DNA of 56,242 nucleotides from a virus. Positions within the stretch are counted from its first letter, which is position 1. The number at the start of each line of letters is the position of its first letter. The position numbers were made by a program, and so were the translations under genes. Below are positions 13,927 to 21,932 of the stretch, one piece after another. The stretch spans positions 1-56,242 of the IMG/VR virus record IMGVR_UViG_3300025424_000012, one strand, 5' to 3'. Below the pieces are notes generated by a model. That model was not told the origin of the DNA, made no database searches, and saw only the letters and a list, made by a program, of their open reading frames with translations.

Positions 13927-15030
13927 TTACTCCTGAATCTCGGTTGAACGGCGCTCGTAAATGGCCTTGAGCTCTTCGCGTTGCGTGCCATCGGCAACGG
14001 AATTGATCAGGCTCCCGGCTTCGGCCAGCTTGTCCAGGGTGTCGGCCTTGTTCAATTTGTCGGCCACCTGGGGATAGGTGAAGATCACTTCGCCGTCTGC
14101 TGTTGCTTTGGCCGGCGCGGCACCCTTGATGGCGGCTTGCTGGGCCTCGGTCAGTTGGTGCTTGCTGGATGCCATGGCGATGATCTGGTCGGCAGTCTTC
14201 TTGCCGTCAGCAATGGCCTTGTGCCAGGTCGGCAATGCCTTGTCGAACTGCTCTTGCGGGTAGGTCGTTTGCTGGGCCTGGGCGGCTTTGGGGGCTTCAC
14301 CGTCAACCGCAAAGGCCTGCTCTGGCGTGGTGTCGCCGTCCTTGATTGCCGTCAGCATGCCGCGTAGCAGGAGCAGATGCTCAAGGGAAATATCCTCGGC
14401 ACCGGCAATTCCCAGCTTGGCAAATACCTGATCGTTGCTCACGCCGTATTTCAGAAATGCGCCCAGCGCATCGGCGCGGCGATTCGCCAGCGTCTTCACG
14501 TCACCCATAGCCGTCTGGCGGGCAGAGTCGTACATGTCGGCCCAAAAGGCTTTCGGAATGCCCTTGAGGATGGCATTGCGCAGGGCGATTGAGCATGCCG
14601 CGTTGGCCGTGACCGCGATCATGTCGGCACCGAAACGCTTGCCGGCCTTGTTGGTGATCCGGCGCTGCACTTCGTAGGTAATGGCGACGTTGCGCTGCAG
14701 GTCGTGGAACACGCCTTGCGCGGTCACAAAATCGCCAGCATCCGAAACGACGCGGGCACCGGCCCGGCCATTGCCCCATGCACTGGCGACAACCTCGGCG
14801 AAGCGTGCGCTGGGTCCTTCGATGGTTTTGCCGTCACGCGGCAGGGCGTAGATACATTCGCCGGCCACCTTTTCATTCAGCGTGACCATCTGCAGGACTT
14901 CATTGCGGAACTGCACGATGGAGCGCGGGTATTTGTGCGCCGTGGCAATCTGCATGTCGATTTCGCCCTTGTTGAGTAGGGCCAGGGTGCCGCTGTCGGC
15001 GGTGATGATTTCGGCTTCTTCGTTGTTCAT
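13927..15030 (-). CDS. Putative recombination (single-strand annealing) protein
   Basis: Encodes 367 residues. Its place directly upstream of the YqaJ nuclease (3-bp gap) fits the partner slot normally filled by RecT/Red-beta-like annealing proteins. Visible blocks are GECIYALPRDGKTIEGPSAR (about 58-77), an AVTANAACSIALRNAILKGI helix (about 138-157) and a Lys/Ala-rich C-terminal tail (270-367). The early part is compatible with an annealing-protein core, but I cannot name the family with certainty. A nuclease-annealase pair would support recombination-dependent replication. Confidence 0.6.
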   Translation of the reverse strand: MNNEEAEIITADSGTLALLNKGEIDMQIATAHKYPRSIVQFRNEVLQMVTLNEKVAGECIYALPRDGKTIEGPSARFAEVVASAWGNGRAGARVVSDAGDFVTAQGVFHDLQRNVAITYEVQRRITNKAGKRFGADMIAVTANAACSIALRNAILKGIPKAFWADMYDSARQTAMGDVKTLANRRADALGAFLKYGVSNDQVFAKLGIAGAEDISLEHLLLLRGMLTAIKDGDTTPEQAFAVDGEAPKAAQAQQTTYPQEQFDKALPTWHKAIADGKKTADQIIAMASSKHQLTEAQQAAIKGAAPAKATADGEVIFTYPQVADKLNKADTLDKLAEAGSLINSVADGTQREELKAIYERRSTEIQE

Positions 15031-15039
15031 GGTGTGCTT

Positions 15040-15231
15040 TCAGTGTTTGGATGCGAGATAAAGGGTCAGGAAAAAGAAAGCCAGAAAGGCGACAACAGAC
15101 CCGATGTACTTGGGTCGGATGCGGTCAATCCATGCGTATTGGTCGTCTGCGGCTTCGCGCACGGGGTCAGACTTGGGCATACCCGCGCGGATCTGGCGGC
15201 TGCGGTAGAGGATGTGGCTGTCGTCGGTCAT
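15040..15231 (-). CDS. Small single-pass membrane protein
   Basis: Encodes 63 residues from the ATG at 15231, with GGAGG 6 bases upstream. The N-terminal 40 residues are polar, followed by a hydrophobic segment SVVAFLAFFFLTLYLA near the C-terminus. This is a C-tail-anchored inner-membrane protein. The role is unknown; early membrane proteins in phages sometimes affect superinfection, but nothing here shows it. Confidence 0.6.
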   Translation of the reverse strand: MTDDSHILYRSRQIRAGMPKSDPVREAADDQYAWIDRIRPKYIGSVVAFLAFFFLTLYLASKH

Positions 15232-15232
15232 T

Positions 15233-16225
15233 TCATGCCTCCGGAAAACCGTCATGGGTGCGGCCATCGAGCAAACGGCCTGCGGCCTTCTTGCCGATGC
15301 GATATAGGTCTGGTTCGTTATCTGCGTGCCCGTCAATGACGCTCAAGTCTTCCTTCTGCAACAACCATTGGTTGTTGAACCATGTGGCCGCTTCGACAGT
15401 GCCGCGTTTGGCAGTGACGTTTACGCCCGGAGTCCACTCTCCCCACTGCTTGAACAGGAAGGGTACGCCAGCAGCCTCACACTGATCGCGCAGACTGCGA
15501 GCCCAATCGGGGTGCATGGGGCGAGCGCCGGGGCCGGATTCACCGCCGACAATGACCCAATCAACCGCATATTGCCGGTCCGTGCTTCCACCACTCTTGT
15601 TTGCGAGAAACCCAGTGAGCACGTTGTCGCAATACGTCCAGTCGCCGTCATAGCTTGAACGCATCACTTGCGTCAAATTCACCGGACCCAACAGCGGCTC
15701 CATGCTCAGGAACCGTTTTGCAGCGGGAACCGCCAGCAGTTTCGGAATGTCCCTGTCGGCTTCGGTCTGGTTCACGATGGTGGCACCCAGCCACAGGTTT
15801 CCAGGTGGAGTCCACCCGTTGGCGCGGTCTAGGAGCGTGCCGTACATCATCGCGTTAGCGTTGCCTATCCGCTTCGTTAGCAGCAACCAGTCAAGGTTCG
15901 GTGTGGCCTCAATCAAGTTAAACAGGTCCGCGCGCCACTGTGGATCTACCTCGTTGTCGAAGACATCGGCCAGTGACGCGCAGAACACCCGCTGCCGGCG
16001 GCCGTGCTGCGCCTGGAAGGCTTCGTGCGCCCGATTCCACTTCTCGGGCTCGCTCCATGTCTTGGTGCGGTGGCGTGCCTGGCCGGGGCCCCACTGGATG
16101 CCAAGCGCGCGGCTGGCCGTGTTGACGGCCGCATAGCAGTTGTCGCAGCCCGGGCTGACCTGGGTGCAGCCGATCCACGGGTTGAAGGTGTGGTCGGCCC
16201 ATTCAATTTTTGTGTTCTCGCTCAT
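15233..16225 (-). CDS. DUF5131 (phage Gp37/Gp68) protein
   Basis: Encodes 330 residues. The opening TKIEWADHTFNPWIGCTQVS followed by PGCDNCYA gives the family's three-cysteine cluster (about 20-31). VFCASLADVFDNEV, DWLLLTKRI, WLGATIVNQ, LSMEPLLGP and VIVGGESGPGARPMHPDW are further family blocks in order. The C-x(n)-C-x-x-C arrangement and the barrel-like order of blocks recall radical-SAM enzymes, but the function of DUF5131 is not established. It is coupled to the upstream gene by ATGA. Confidence 0.85.
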   Translation of the reverse strand: MSENTKIEWADHTFNPWIGCTQVSPGCDNCYAAVNTASRALGIQWGPGQARHRTKTWSEPEKWNRAHEAFQAQHGRRQRVFCASLADVFDNEVDPQWRADLFNLIEATPNLDWLLLTKRIGNANAMMYGTLLDRANGWTPPGNLWLGATIVNQTEADRDIPKLLAVPAAKRFLSMEPLLGPVNLTQVMRSSYDGDWTYCDNVLTGFLANKSGGSTDRQYAVDWVIVGGESGPGARPMHPDWARSLRDQCEAAGVPFLFKQWGEWTPGVNVTAKRGTVEAATWFNNQWLLQKEDLSVIDGHADNEPDLYRIGKKAAGRLLDGRTHDGFPEA

Positions 16226-16443
16226 TTGCGATACCCCTTTGGAATGCAGACCGGCTCACCATTGGCGGCATGAACCAGATGCGCCTCGCCGTAGGTTTCC
16301 CGGCAGTGCTTGGCAGCGGCCAGGTCACGATCCAGCGGCCTGACAGGCTCAGGCTCACGGAATCGGACATCAAGGTTGCAGCTGGCCGCAATGGCGAGTG
16401 CGGCAGCGCAGGCATAGAGCCAGGTGAAGAGCGGGCGGGTCAC
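16222..16443 (-). CDS. Small exported or membrane-anchored protein
   Basis: Encodes 73 residues from a GTG at 16443 that overlaps the upstream stop (GTGA). The N-terminus TRPLFTWLYACAAALAIAAS is a hydrophobic signal or anchor segment. A cysteine follows (AIAASCNL), but it is a poor lipobox. The mature part has two more cysteines (KHCRETYG, EPVCIPKGY). The end overlaps the DUF5131 start by ATGA. It probably acts in the periplasm or at the inner membrane. Confidence 0.55.
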   Translation of the reverse strand: MTRPLFTWLYACAAALAIAASCNLDVRFREPEPVRPLDRDLAAAKHCRETYGEAHLVHAANGEPVCIPKGYRK

Positions 16444-16826
16444 GCTTGCCTCGCTTTCACCGCGTCGACCACGGCTTTGCACTGGGCCACATCGAACATG
16501 CCGATGTGGGCCTGCTTGCGGGGGATGCCCAAGGATTGCGCCAGCCACTTGTAGGCTTCAACCCGGCGCATGGAGCCATCGCGCCAAAGCGGGTCGAAGA
16601 CGGAATGCGCGCGGTTTTTAGCCCTGCGCAGTTCGGCATTGGCCAGCCGGCCAAGGGGAACCACGGTGCCCGGGTGGCAGCCCACATAGGCATTGCAGGG
16701 CGCGCAGGAGTAGAACTTCTTTTCGTGCAGGTCCGGGCGGTGCGGGTAAATCACATCGCCGGACACAAGGACGGAAGGCCCGGAGCAGTAGGGGCAGGCA
16801 GGGGCGGGGCTGTGCTGTGCGCTCAT
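16440..16826 (-). CDS. DUF3268-like zinc-finger protein
   Basis: Encodes 128 residues from the ATG at 16826, which overlaps the first operon gene by ATGA. CPYCSGPSVLV and, about 25 residues on, YSCAPCNAYVGCHPGT form the zinc-binding site. PLGRLANAELRRAKNRAHSVFDPLW and AYKWLAQSLGI complete the DUF3268 pattern. The function is unknown; zinc-dependent nucleic-acid binding is plausible. Confidence 0.8.
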   Translation of the reverse strand: MSAQHSPAPACPYCSGPSVLVSGDVIYPHRPDLHEKKFYSCAPCNAYVGCHPGTVVPLGRLANAELRRAKNRAHSVFDPLWRDGSMRRVEAYKWLAQSLGIPRKQAHIGMFDVAQCKAVVDAVKARQA

Positions 16827-17158
16827 ACGCCCTCCACATGCTGAGTAGTAGCCCGACCAAAGCACTCCACCTCGGCCCTGCGCTGAATCGTGGTTTCACG
16901 ATATTGAGCAAAGATGCGCCCGACCTTGTGAACATCGCCACGTTGCAGGGCTTGGAGAATTGCCGCGCCGTACTCGCTGGAACATTCCGCGAGGTCGTCA
17001 GCGTCAAACCCTGCGGCTGCGCGGACTTTGGCCGTGTCCCATTCAGTCTCTAAAACCTCGACGCCGTAGAACTTGTCCAGTTCGGCATCGGTAACAGGAC
17101 GGTCCCAAGAGCTTGCAAACACTGCTGCGTCTGCGCGTTGGACTGTGGTTAGTTGCAT
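16823..17158 (-). CDS. First gene of the leftward early operon, hypothetical
   Basis: Encodes 111 residues, acidic and helical (PVTDAELDKFYGVEVLETEW, then KVRAAAGFDADDLAECSSEY). No domain is recognised. The predicted leftward transcript starts near 17284, leaving an untranslated leader of about 125 bases. In lambda the equivalent slot holds N, but this protein is acidic with no Arg-rich RNA-binding start, so I do not call it an antiterminator. Confidence 0.6.
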   Translation of the reverse strand: MQLTTVQRADAAVFASSWDRPVTDAELDKFYGVEVLETEWDTAKVRAAAGFDADDLAECSSEYGAAILQALQRGDVHKVGRIFAQYRETTIQRRAEVECFGRATTQHVEGV

Positions 17159-17290
17159 GTGTTGCTCTCCGGTTAGTTAATCGCCCACTCACTGCGGAAC
17201 ACTGTTCCTAAAGCGCCCTCTGCGTCCTGTCGGGCTTACTGGCTTCGTATCGCTTGCCAGCTCTTGTCGTTTTGTGATGCGATGGGATAG

Positions 17291-17332
17291 ACTCTAAGGC
17301 ATATTTGCCTGTATGTCAAGGCATAGATGCCT
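17291..17332 (-). promoter_or_regulatory. Leftward early promoter (PL-like) with two operators
   Basis: On the minus strand, TTGACA (17319-17314), a 17-base spacer and TAGAGT (17296-17291) form a promoter. Two 14-bp inverted repeats AGGCA-N4-TGCCT lie at 17297-17310 (filling the spacer) and 17319-17332 (over the -35). Their centres are 22 bp apart, so two dimers would sit on the same face of the helix. This drives the operon starting at 17158 and should be shut by the prophage repressor. Confidence 0.88.
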
Positions 17333-17372
17333 ACAAAATGGCAAATTTTTTTGAGTGGGGGTTGACCCCTGC

Positions 17373-17678
17373 TCAGTTTTTGGCTTCTTTTAGCAACTGC
17401 TGTAGCCGTGCGTACAGGTCGCGTTCGGGTGCGCTCTGCTGGATGACCGGAGGGTTTGAAGGGTCAAGGCCAGGAATCAAAATCTGCCACGCGTTTAACC
17501 CAAAAGCATGCGCCAGCGCGTCGATTTGCTTGAGCGTCGGGCTGTTGGATATGTTCAATATCCGGCCCACACTTTTCTGGTCAATCTTGGCGGCTTTGCC
17601 CACGGCAGCTTGCGTGCCTAGCCCCGCGTTGTTGCGCATCAGGTTACGCAGGTTCTCTGACAGCACTTTGTGGACCAT
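17373..17678 (-). CDS. XRE-type prophage repressor (CI-like)
   Basis: Encodes 101 residues. A helix-turn-helix of the lambda-repressor/XRE type occupies about 8-65 (LSENLRNLMRNN, TQAAVGKAAKIDQKSVGRIL, LKQIDALAHAFGL). The short C-terminal tail (QQSAPERDLYARLQQLLKEA) may help dimerise. There is no LexA/S24 peptidase domain, so RecA-triggered self-cleavage is not expected and induction must work another way. It sits between the two operator pairs, facing left, as in lambdoid switches. An ATG at 17678 is chosen; the Shine-Dalgarno sequence is weak. Confidence 0.8.
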   Translation of the reverse strand: MVHKVLSENLRNLMRNNAGLGTQAAVGKAAKIDQKSVGRILNISNSPTLKQIDALAHAFGLNAWQILIPGLDPSNPPVIQQSAPERDLYARLQQLLKEAKN

Positions 17679-17701
17679 GCTCAATTGTTTTCCAGAACCC
17701 T

Positions 17702-17743
17702 AGGCATTTGTGCCTTGACAATGAGGCAAATCTGCCTTAGAGT
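17702..17743 (+). promoter_or_regulatory. Rightward early promoter (PR-like) with two operators
   Basis: TTGACA (17715-17720), a 17-base spacer and TAGAGT (17738-17743). Operators AGGCA-N4-TGCCT lie at 17702-17715 and 17724-17737, with 22 bp between centres, exactly as at the leftward promoter. The 29-bp core differs from the leftward one at only a few bases. The expected transcription start is about the A of the next gene's ATG (17750). The repressor gene's own promoter must overlap this region on the other strand. Confidence 0.9.
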
Positions 17744-17749
17744 TTGGGT

Positions 17750-17950
17750 ATGGAACAAATCAACATGCTCGATTTGGTGGTCGCAGAGCTTGAGGCCAGG
17801 GTCGGCGATTTGCGCAAAGTCGCAACTGATACAGGCATCCCCTACGACACCATCCTTCGCGTAAAGAACCGCGAAAACGACCCGGCATTTAGTCGCGTTG
17901 CCACTCTCTATGAGTACCTCTTTCCGGTCAACGCCACTGACGCCGCTTGA
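17750..17950 (+). CDS. Cro-like helix-turn-helix protein
   Basis: Encodes 66 residues. VGDLRKVATDTGIPYDTILRVKNR (about 18-41) is a helix-turn-helix, and the whole protein is Cro-sized. It is the first gene after the rightward promoter, divergent from the repressor, and should bind the AGGCA-N4-TGCCT operators to favour lytic growth. There is no Shine-Dalgarno sequence and the predicted mRNA starts at or beside the ATG, so it may be translated from a leaderless message. A TTG at 17744 is an alternative start. Confidence 0.75.
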   Translation: MEQINMLDLVVAELEARVGDLRKVATDTGIPYDTILRVKNRENDPAFSRVATLYEYLFPVNATDAA

Positions 17951-18249
17951 GCCATGCCTCCTGTCACACCACGCCCAAATACCCAGCGCGCAGGTTCCCG
18001 GCCTGCATCCGCACCCCTTGTCTCCCCAATGCCTACATACCCCAGGTTCCTCCTCCCTGAACTGGGTGGCATTGGTTTCCCCGCTGGCCTTCGGGCTGGT
18101 GGGGCTTTCTATTCCGCGCATCCAGTCGGGGAGCGCATCGGCAACGTGAGTCCATGGGTTTGTTTTCATGGACTGAATGCTCCTTTTTTTGTCCAGAAAA
18201 AGCATTGCGAACCGTTGCGAAAGATTCGCAATGGTCAGGAAGGTAGCCC
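17951..18249. other. Stretch between cro-like and CII-like genes, no secure gene
   Basis: About 300 bases. A plus-strand frame from 17954 (102 codons, Pro-rich, ending inside the next gene) has no ribosome site and unnatural composition. A minus-strand frame from 18169 begins plausibly (MKTNPWTHVADALPDW, later CRHWGDKGCGC) but then runs antisense through the cro-like gene and promoter. I cannot support either as a gene; the minus one is the better candidate. Confidence 0.4.
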
Positions 18250-18624
18250 ATGGATTCGCTGAATCAAGCCCTCATTGACTGCGTACGCGCTGCGGGCGGC
18301 TCGAAGGTCGTCGGGCCTGCACTGTGGCCCGAAAAGATGGCAGACGCAGCCCAGCGCCTATTGCTTGACTGCCTGAATGAAGACAGACCGGCGCACCTCA
18401 CGCCCGAGCAGATGGCTTTTGTGTTCTCCATGGCAAAGCAGCGCGGCTTTCATGGCGGCATTGGGTATCTGCTGTCTTCGCTGGGCTATGCGCCAACGGT
18501 GCCGCTTGAGCCCAAGGACGAGGCCGGCGAACTAATGCGGCAAGTGATTGAGGGCCAGCGATCACTGTCAGAAAAGATTGACCGGCTGAACAAGCTGCAA
18601 CCGAGTTTGAGGGCTGTTGCATAG
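18250..18624 (+). CDS. CII-like phage regulatory protein
   Basis: Encodes 124 residues. The pattern LIDCVRAAGGSKVVGPALWP, then AQRLLLDCLNEDRPAHLTPE and FVFSMAKQRGFHGGIGYLL, resembles phage CII-type (CP76-like) DNA-binding regulators, with a helical C-terminal tail that may oligomerise. It is the second gene of the rightward operon, in the cII position, and would act on lysogeny promoters. The AAGG of CAGGAAGGTAGCCC gives a ribosome site. A terminator-like hairpin follows. Confidence 0.65.
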   Translation: MDSLNQALIDCVRAAGGSKVVGPALWPEKMADAAQRLLLDCLNEDRPAHLTPEQMAFVFSMAKQRGFHGGIGYLLSSLGYAPTVPLEPKDEAGELMRQVIEGQRSLSEKIDRLNKLQPSLRAVA

Positions 18625-18639
18625 CCCACAAAGCGAAAA

Positions 18640-18665
18640 CCCCGCAGGACAAGTGCGGGGCTTCT
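18640..18665 (+). terminator. Hairpin terminator between CII-like and helicase genes
   Basis: CCCCGC (18640-18645), a 9-base loop, GCGGGG (18655-18660), then a short CTTCT tail. The weak U-tract suggests partial read-through, like a tR1-type terminator that meters expression of replication genes. Confidence 0.6.
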
Positions 18666-18697
18666 AAACATCAACCAACTTAAACAGGAAATTGGAA

Positions 18698-21358
18698 ATG
18701 TCTGGCTCAAGTTTAGACGATTACGAGAAATTTCTCAAGGCCAAGGTCAAGATGGCCGATACCTTGGGATTTGAGATTGAGGATTTGGACGTGAATCCGC
18801 TTCTCAAGCCACACCAGCGGGCAATGGTCCGCTGGATGGTCCGCATGGGCCGCGCGGCATGCTTTGCGGCTTTCGGCCTGGGCAAGTCGGTAATCCAGCT
18901 GGAGACGGTGCGGATCATCTTGGCCAAGGTCGGAGGCCGGGCCATTATCGTGGCACCGCTTTCCGTGCGGCATGAGTTTGCCCGCGATGCCGCCATGCTG
19001 GGCATCAAGACCAAGTTCATCCGCCGCATCGAAGAGTGCGAGCCCGGCATTGATGTCTACCTCACCAACTACGAGAGCGTGAGAGACGGAAAGTTAGACC
19101 CGCGGCAATTCAACGTAGCCAGCCTTGACGAGGCTTCATGCCTGCGGGGATTTGGGGGCACCAAGACATTTCGTGAATTCATGGCCGTGTTTGCTGGCGA
19201 CCGCAAAACCATGAATGACCGCATCTACACCGATGGCGTGAAGTATCGGTTTGTCGCCACGGCAACACCGAGCCCGAACGAATACATCGAATTGCTGGCC
19301 TATTCGGCATTCCTGGGCGTCATGGATGTTGGCCAGGCAAAGACACGCTTTTTCAAGCGCGATTCCACCAAGGCCGACACACTGACCATTCACCCGCACA
19401 AGATTAAAGAATTTTGGATGTGGGTTGCGTCCTGGGGCTTGTTTGTGCAGAGGCCCTCTGATCTGGGGTTTTCAGACGAAGGCTATGCACTGCCCGAAAT
19501 GGATATTCGCTGGCACGAAATACCAGGTGACCATGCCGACGCCGGTACCGACTTTCGGGGTCAACATCTTCTCATCAAAGAACAGGCTGTTGGCCTGTCG
19601 GAAGTCGCCAAGGAAAAGCGCGAAAGCTTGCCGCAGCGGATTGCGAAGCTGCTGGAAATTCGCGCCGAGGATCCTCTGTCGTCTCGCATTATTTGGCACG
19701 ACCTTGAAGCCGAGCGCTACGCCATTGAAAAGGCCATTCCCACGGTCATGAGCGTTTATGGCTCTCAAGACGAAGACTTGAAGGCGGACCGAATCATTGG
19801 GTTTTCTGATGGCGAGTTTCAAGAGCTTGCCGGCAAGCCTTCCATGCTGGGCTCAGGGTGCAATTTTCAGCGGCATTGCTCATGGGCTGTATTCCTGGGA
19901 ATCGGCTTCAAGTTCAACGACTTTATCCAAGCCGTTCACCGCATCTACCGATTCCTGCAGACCAATCAAGTCCGCATTGATTTGATCTACACGGAGCAGG
20001 AGCGCGAGGTGCGCCGCATCCTCGAAACCAAGTGGGAACAACACAAAACGACGGTAGACGAAATGACAAAAATCATTAAAGAGTTTGGCCTGAGCAATGC
20101 CGCCATGGAAGAGTCGCTGCAGCGTGCCATGGGCGTCGAGCGGATCGAGGTTGCCGGCAACAGTTTCCGGGTTGCGCATAACGACTGCATCAAGGAAACA
20201 CGCCTGATGGAAGAGAGCAGCGTGGACATGATCCTGACCAGCGTTCCGTTTTCAACGCAGTACGAATATTCGCCGAACTACGCGGACCTGGGCCACACCG
20301 ACAACAACGCTCACTTTTTCGAGCAAATGGATTTCCTGACGCCCGAACTGATGCGGGTATTGAAGCCTGGCCGCGTGGCCGCTATCCACGTCAAGGACCG
20401 GATCGTGCCCGGTGGCCTGACGGGCCTTGGCTACCAGACTGTCTACCCGTTCCACATGAAATGCACGGAGCATTACACCCGGCACGGCTTTGGCTACATG
20501 GGAATGATTACCGTGGTCACAGACGTGGTGCGCGAGAACAACCAGACCTATCGGCTTGGCTGGACCGAGGTATGCAAGGACGGCTCAAAAATCAGCGTTG
20601 GCATGCCTGAGTACATCTTGCTGTTCCGCAAGGCTCCCACAGACACCTCGAATGCCTATGCCGATGAGCCGGTCACGAAAAGCAAGCCCGACTGTCTGGA
20701 CGAGCATGGCAACGTGGTCCCGTTCAAGCGCGGGGAAAAGGAGATTCCCGGTACCGGCTACAGCCGCGCACGCTGGCAGACAGACGCGCACGGATTTTGG
20801 CGCAGCAACGGCAACCGTTACCTGACGCCTGACGAGCTCGAAACGCTCAGCCATGCGCAGATATTTCGCTGGTTCCGCGACTTCCACATTCACAACATCT
20901 ATGACTATGAACACCACGTCAAGATTGCCGAGACGCTGACCCAACAAGGCAGGCTGCCCAGCGGTTTCATGCTTTTGCAGCCGCCTTCCCATATTCCTGA
21001 CGTGTGGACAGACGTGGCGCGCATGCGGACGCTGAACATGCTCCAGCAGCGCAAAGGGCAGGAGCAGCATCTTTGCCCGATGCAATGGGATATTGCCGAC
21101 CGCCTGATTGAGCGATTTACCAACAAGGGTGAAACGGTATACGACCCATTTGGCGGGATCATGACGGTGCCCTATCGGGCCATTCTCAAGGGTCGAAAAG
21201 GTGTGGCGGCCGAGTTGTCGCCACGGTACTTTTTTGATGGCGTTCACTACCTGCAGGCCGCAGAGCGCGAGCTTGAAATGCCGTCACTGTTTGACACGCT
21301 GCCCGTACCGGAAGAGGCGCAGGAAAGCGATTTGCCGCAAGAACTGGAGGCCGCATGA
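18698..21358 (+). CDS. SF2 helicase fused to an N4/N6 DNA methyltransferase
   Basis: Encodes 886 residues from the ATG at 18698 (AGGA 8 bases upstream). The N-terminal half is a superfamily-2 helicase/ATPase: FGLGKS (59-64, Walker A), LDEAS (143-147), TATPSP (188-193) and QAVHRIYRF (411-419, motif VI). The C-terminal half is a Rossmann methyltransferase with TSVPF (514-518) in the place of the D-P-P-Y loop, and DPFGGI near 816 in the place of F-x-G-x-G. It may couple DNA remodelling to adenine or N4-cytosine methylation during replication. The altered TSVPF loop leaves activity open. It is ATGA-coupled to the next gene. Confidence 0.85.
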   Translation: MSGSSLDDYEKFLKAKVKMADTLGFEIEDLDVNPLLKPHQRAMVRWMVRMGRAACFAAFGLGKSVIQLETVRIILAKVGGRAIIVAPLSVRHEFARDAAMLGIKTKFIRRIEECEPGIDVYLTNYESVRDGKLDPRQFNVASLDEASCLRGFGGTKTFREFMAVFAGDRKTMNDRIYTDGVKYRFVATATPSPNEYIELLAYSAFLGVMDVGQAKTRFFKRDSTKADTLTIHPHKIKEFWMWVASWGLFVQRPSDLGFSDEGYALPEMDIRWHEIPGDHADAGTDFRGQHLLIKEQAVGLSEVAKEKRESLPQRIAKLLEIRAEDPLSSRIIWHDLEAERYAIEKAIPTVMSVYGSQDEDLKADRIIGFSDGEFQELAGKPSMLGSGCNFQRHCSWAVFLGIGFKFNDFIQAVHRIYRFLQTNQVRIDLIYTEQEREVRRILETKWEQHKTTVDEMTKIIKEFGLSNAAMEESLQRAMGVERIEVAGNSFRVAHNDCIKETRLMEESSVDMILTSVPFSTQYEYSPNYADLGHTDNNAHFFEQMDFLTPELMRVLKPGRVAAIHVKDRIVPGGLTGLGYQTVYPFHMKCTEHYTRHGFGYMGMITVVTDVVRENNQTYRLGWTEVCKDGSKISVGMPEYILLFRKAPTDTSNAYADEPVTKSKPDCLDEHGNVVPFKRGEKEIPGTGYSRARWQTDAHGFWRSNGNRYLTPDELETLSHAQIFRWFRDFHIHNIYDYEHHVKIAETLTQQGRLPSGFMLLQPPSHIPDVWTDVARMRTLNMLQQRKGQEQHLCPMQWDIADRLIERFTNKGETVYDPFGGIMTVPYRAILKGRKGVAAELSPRYFFDGVHYLQAAERELEMPSLFDTLPVPEEAQESDLPQELEAA

Positions 21359-21645
21359 CCCGCTGCTACATCGCCGGCCCGATGACCGGAAAACCCGACC
21401 TGAATTTTCCGGCATTTGAAGCCGCCGCGCGCCATCTGCGGCGCAATGGCCATGACGTGGTGAATCCGGCAGAAATCAACCCGGACCACAAGATGCCCTG
21501 GGCCGAGTGCATGCGCCGCGACATTGCCGCCTTGGTCACTTGTGAGGCCATCTACCTTCTTCCCGGCTGGCGTGAAAGCAAGGGCGCGACCCTTGAGCAC
21601 CACATTGCCGAGCGACTTGGACTACGAATTCTGGAGGCCGCATGA
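21355..21645 (+). CDS. DUF4406 protein (nucleoside deoxyribosyltransferase-like)
   Basis: Encodes 96 residues. CYIAGPMTGKPDLNFPAFEA at the start, VVNPAEINPDHKMPWAECMRRD in the middle and YLLPGWRESKGATLE near the end are the DUF4406 pattern. The fold is related to nucleoside 2-deoxyribosyltransferases, and these phage proteins may act on nucleotides or DNA precursors. Start and stop overlap the neighbours by ATGA. Confidence 0.85.
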   Translation: MTRCYIAGPMTGKPDLNFPAFEAAARHLRRNGHDVVNPAEINPDHKMPWAECMRRDIAALVTCEAIYLLPGWRESKGATLEHHIAERLGLRILEAA

Positions 21646-21932
21646 AAACTGCCGTCACGCAAACCAGCCTGCACAGCTACGACGCCCTGAAAGCATCCGG
21701 TTTCAAGGGCCAACATGCCGCGATCTGCTCACGCATGGAGCGCGGCAAGGTTTACAGCCGGCGCCAGGTCGCCAAGGTCTGCGGCCTCGAAACCTCGACC
21801 GTTGCCGCACGAGTCAACGACCTGGTGAAGTTTGGCCAGGTAGTCGAGGTCGGGACCATCAAATGCCCGATCACCGGTAAACACGTCGGGGCCATCAAGC
21901 TCGCTGACGCCCAAGGGGAGCTGCTGCAATGA
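21642..21932 (+). CDS. Winged-helix DNA-binding protein
   Basis: Encodes 96 residues. SYDALKASGFKGQHAAICSR and then RRQVAKVCGLETSTVAARVNDLVKFGQV read as a winged helix-turn-helix, followed by a beta-rich end (GTIKCPITGKHVGAIKL). It probably binds DNA, perhaps near the replication origin, as it is in the replication cluster. Both ends overlap neighbours by four bases. Confidence 0.65.
   Translation: MKTAVTQTSLHSYDALKASGFKGQHAAICSRMERGKVYSRRQVAKVCGLETSTVAARVNDLVKFGQVVEVGTIKCPITGKHVGAIKLADAQGELLQ

Noticed and set aside
16823-17158. First leftward gene as an N-type antiterminator
   Set aside because: It is acidic and lacks the Arg-rich RNA-binding start; no boxB-like hairpin was recognised in the leader.
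17681-18205. Minus-strand 174-codon frame opposite the Cro-like gene
   Set aside because: The first 60 codons look plausible, but the frame then runs antisense through cro and its promoter. No ribosome site or promoter was found.
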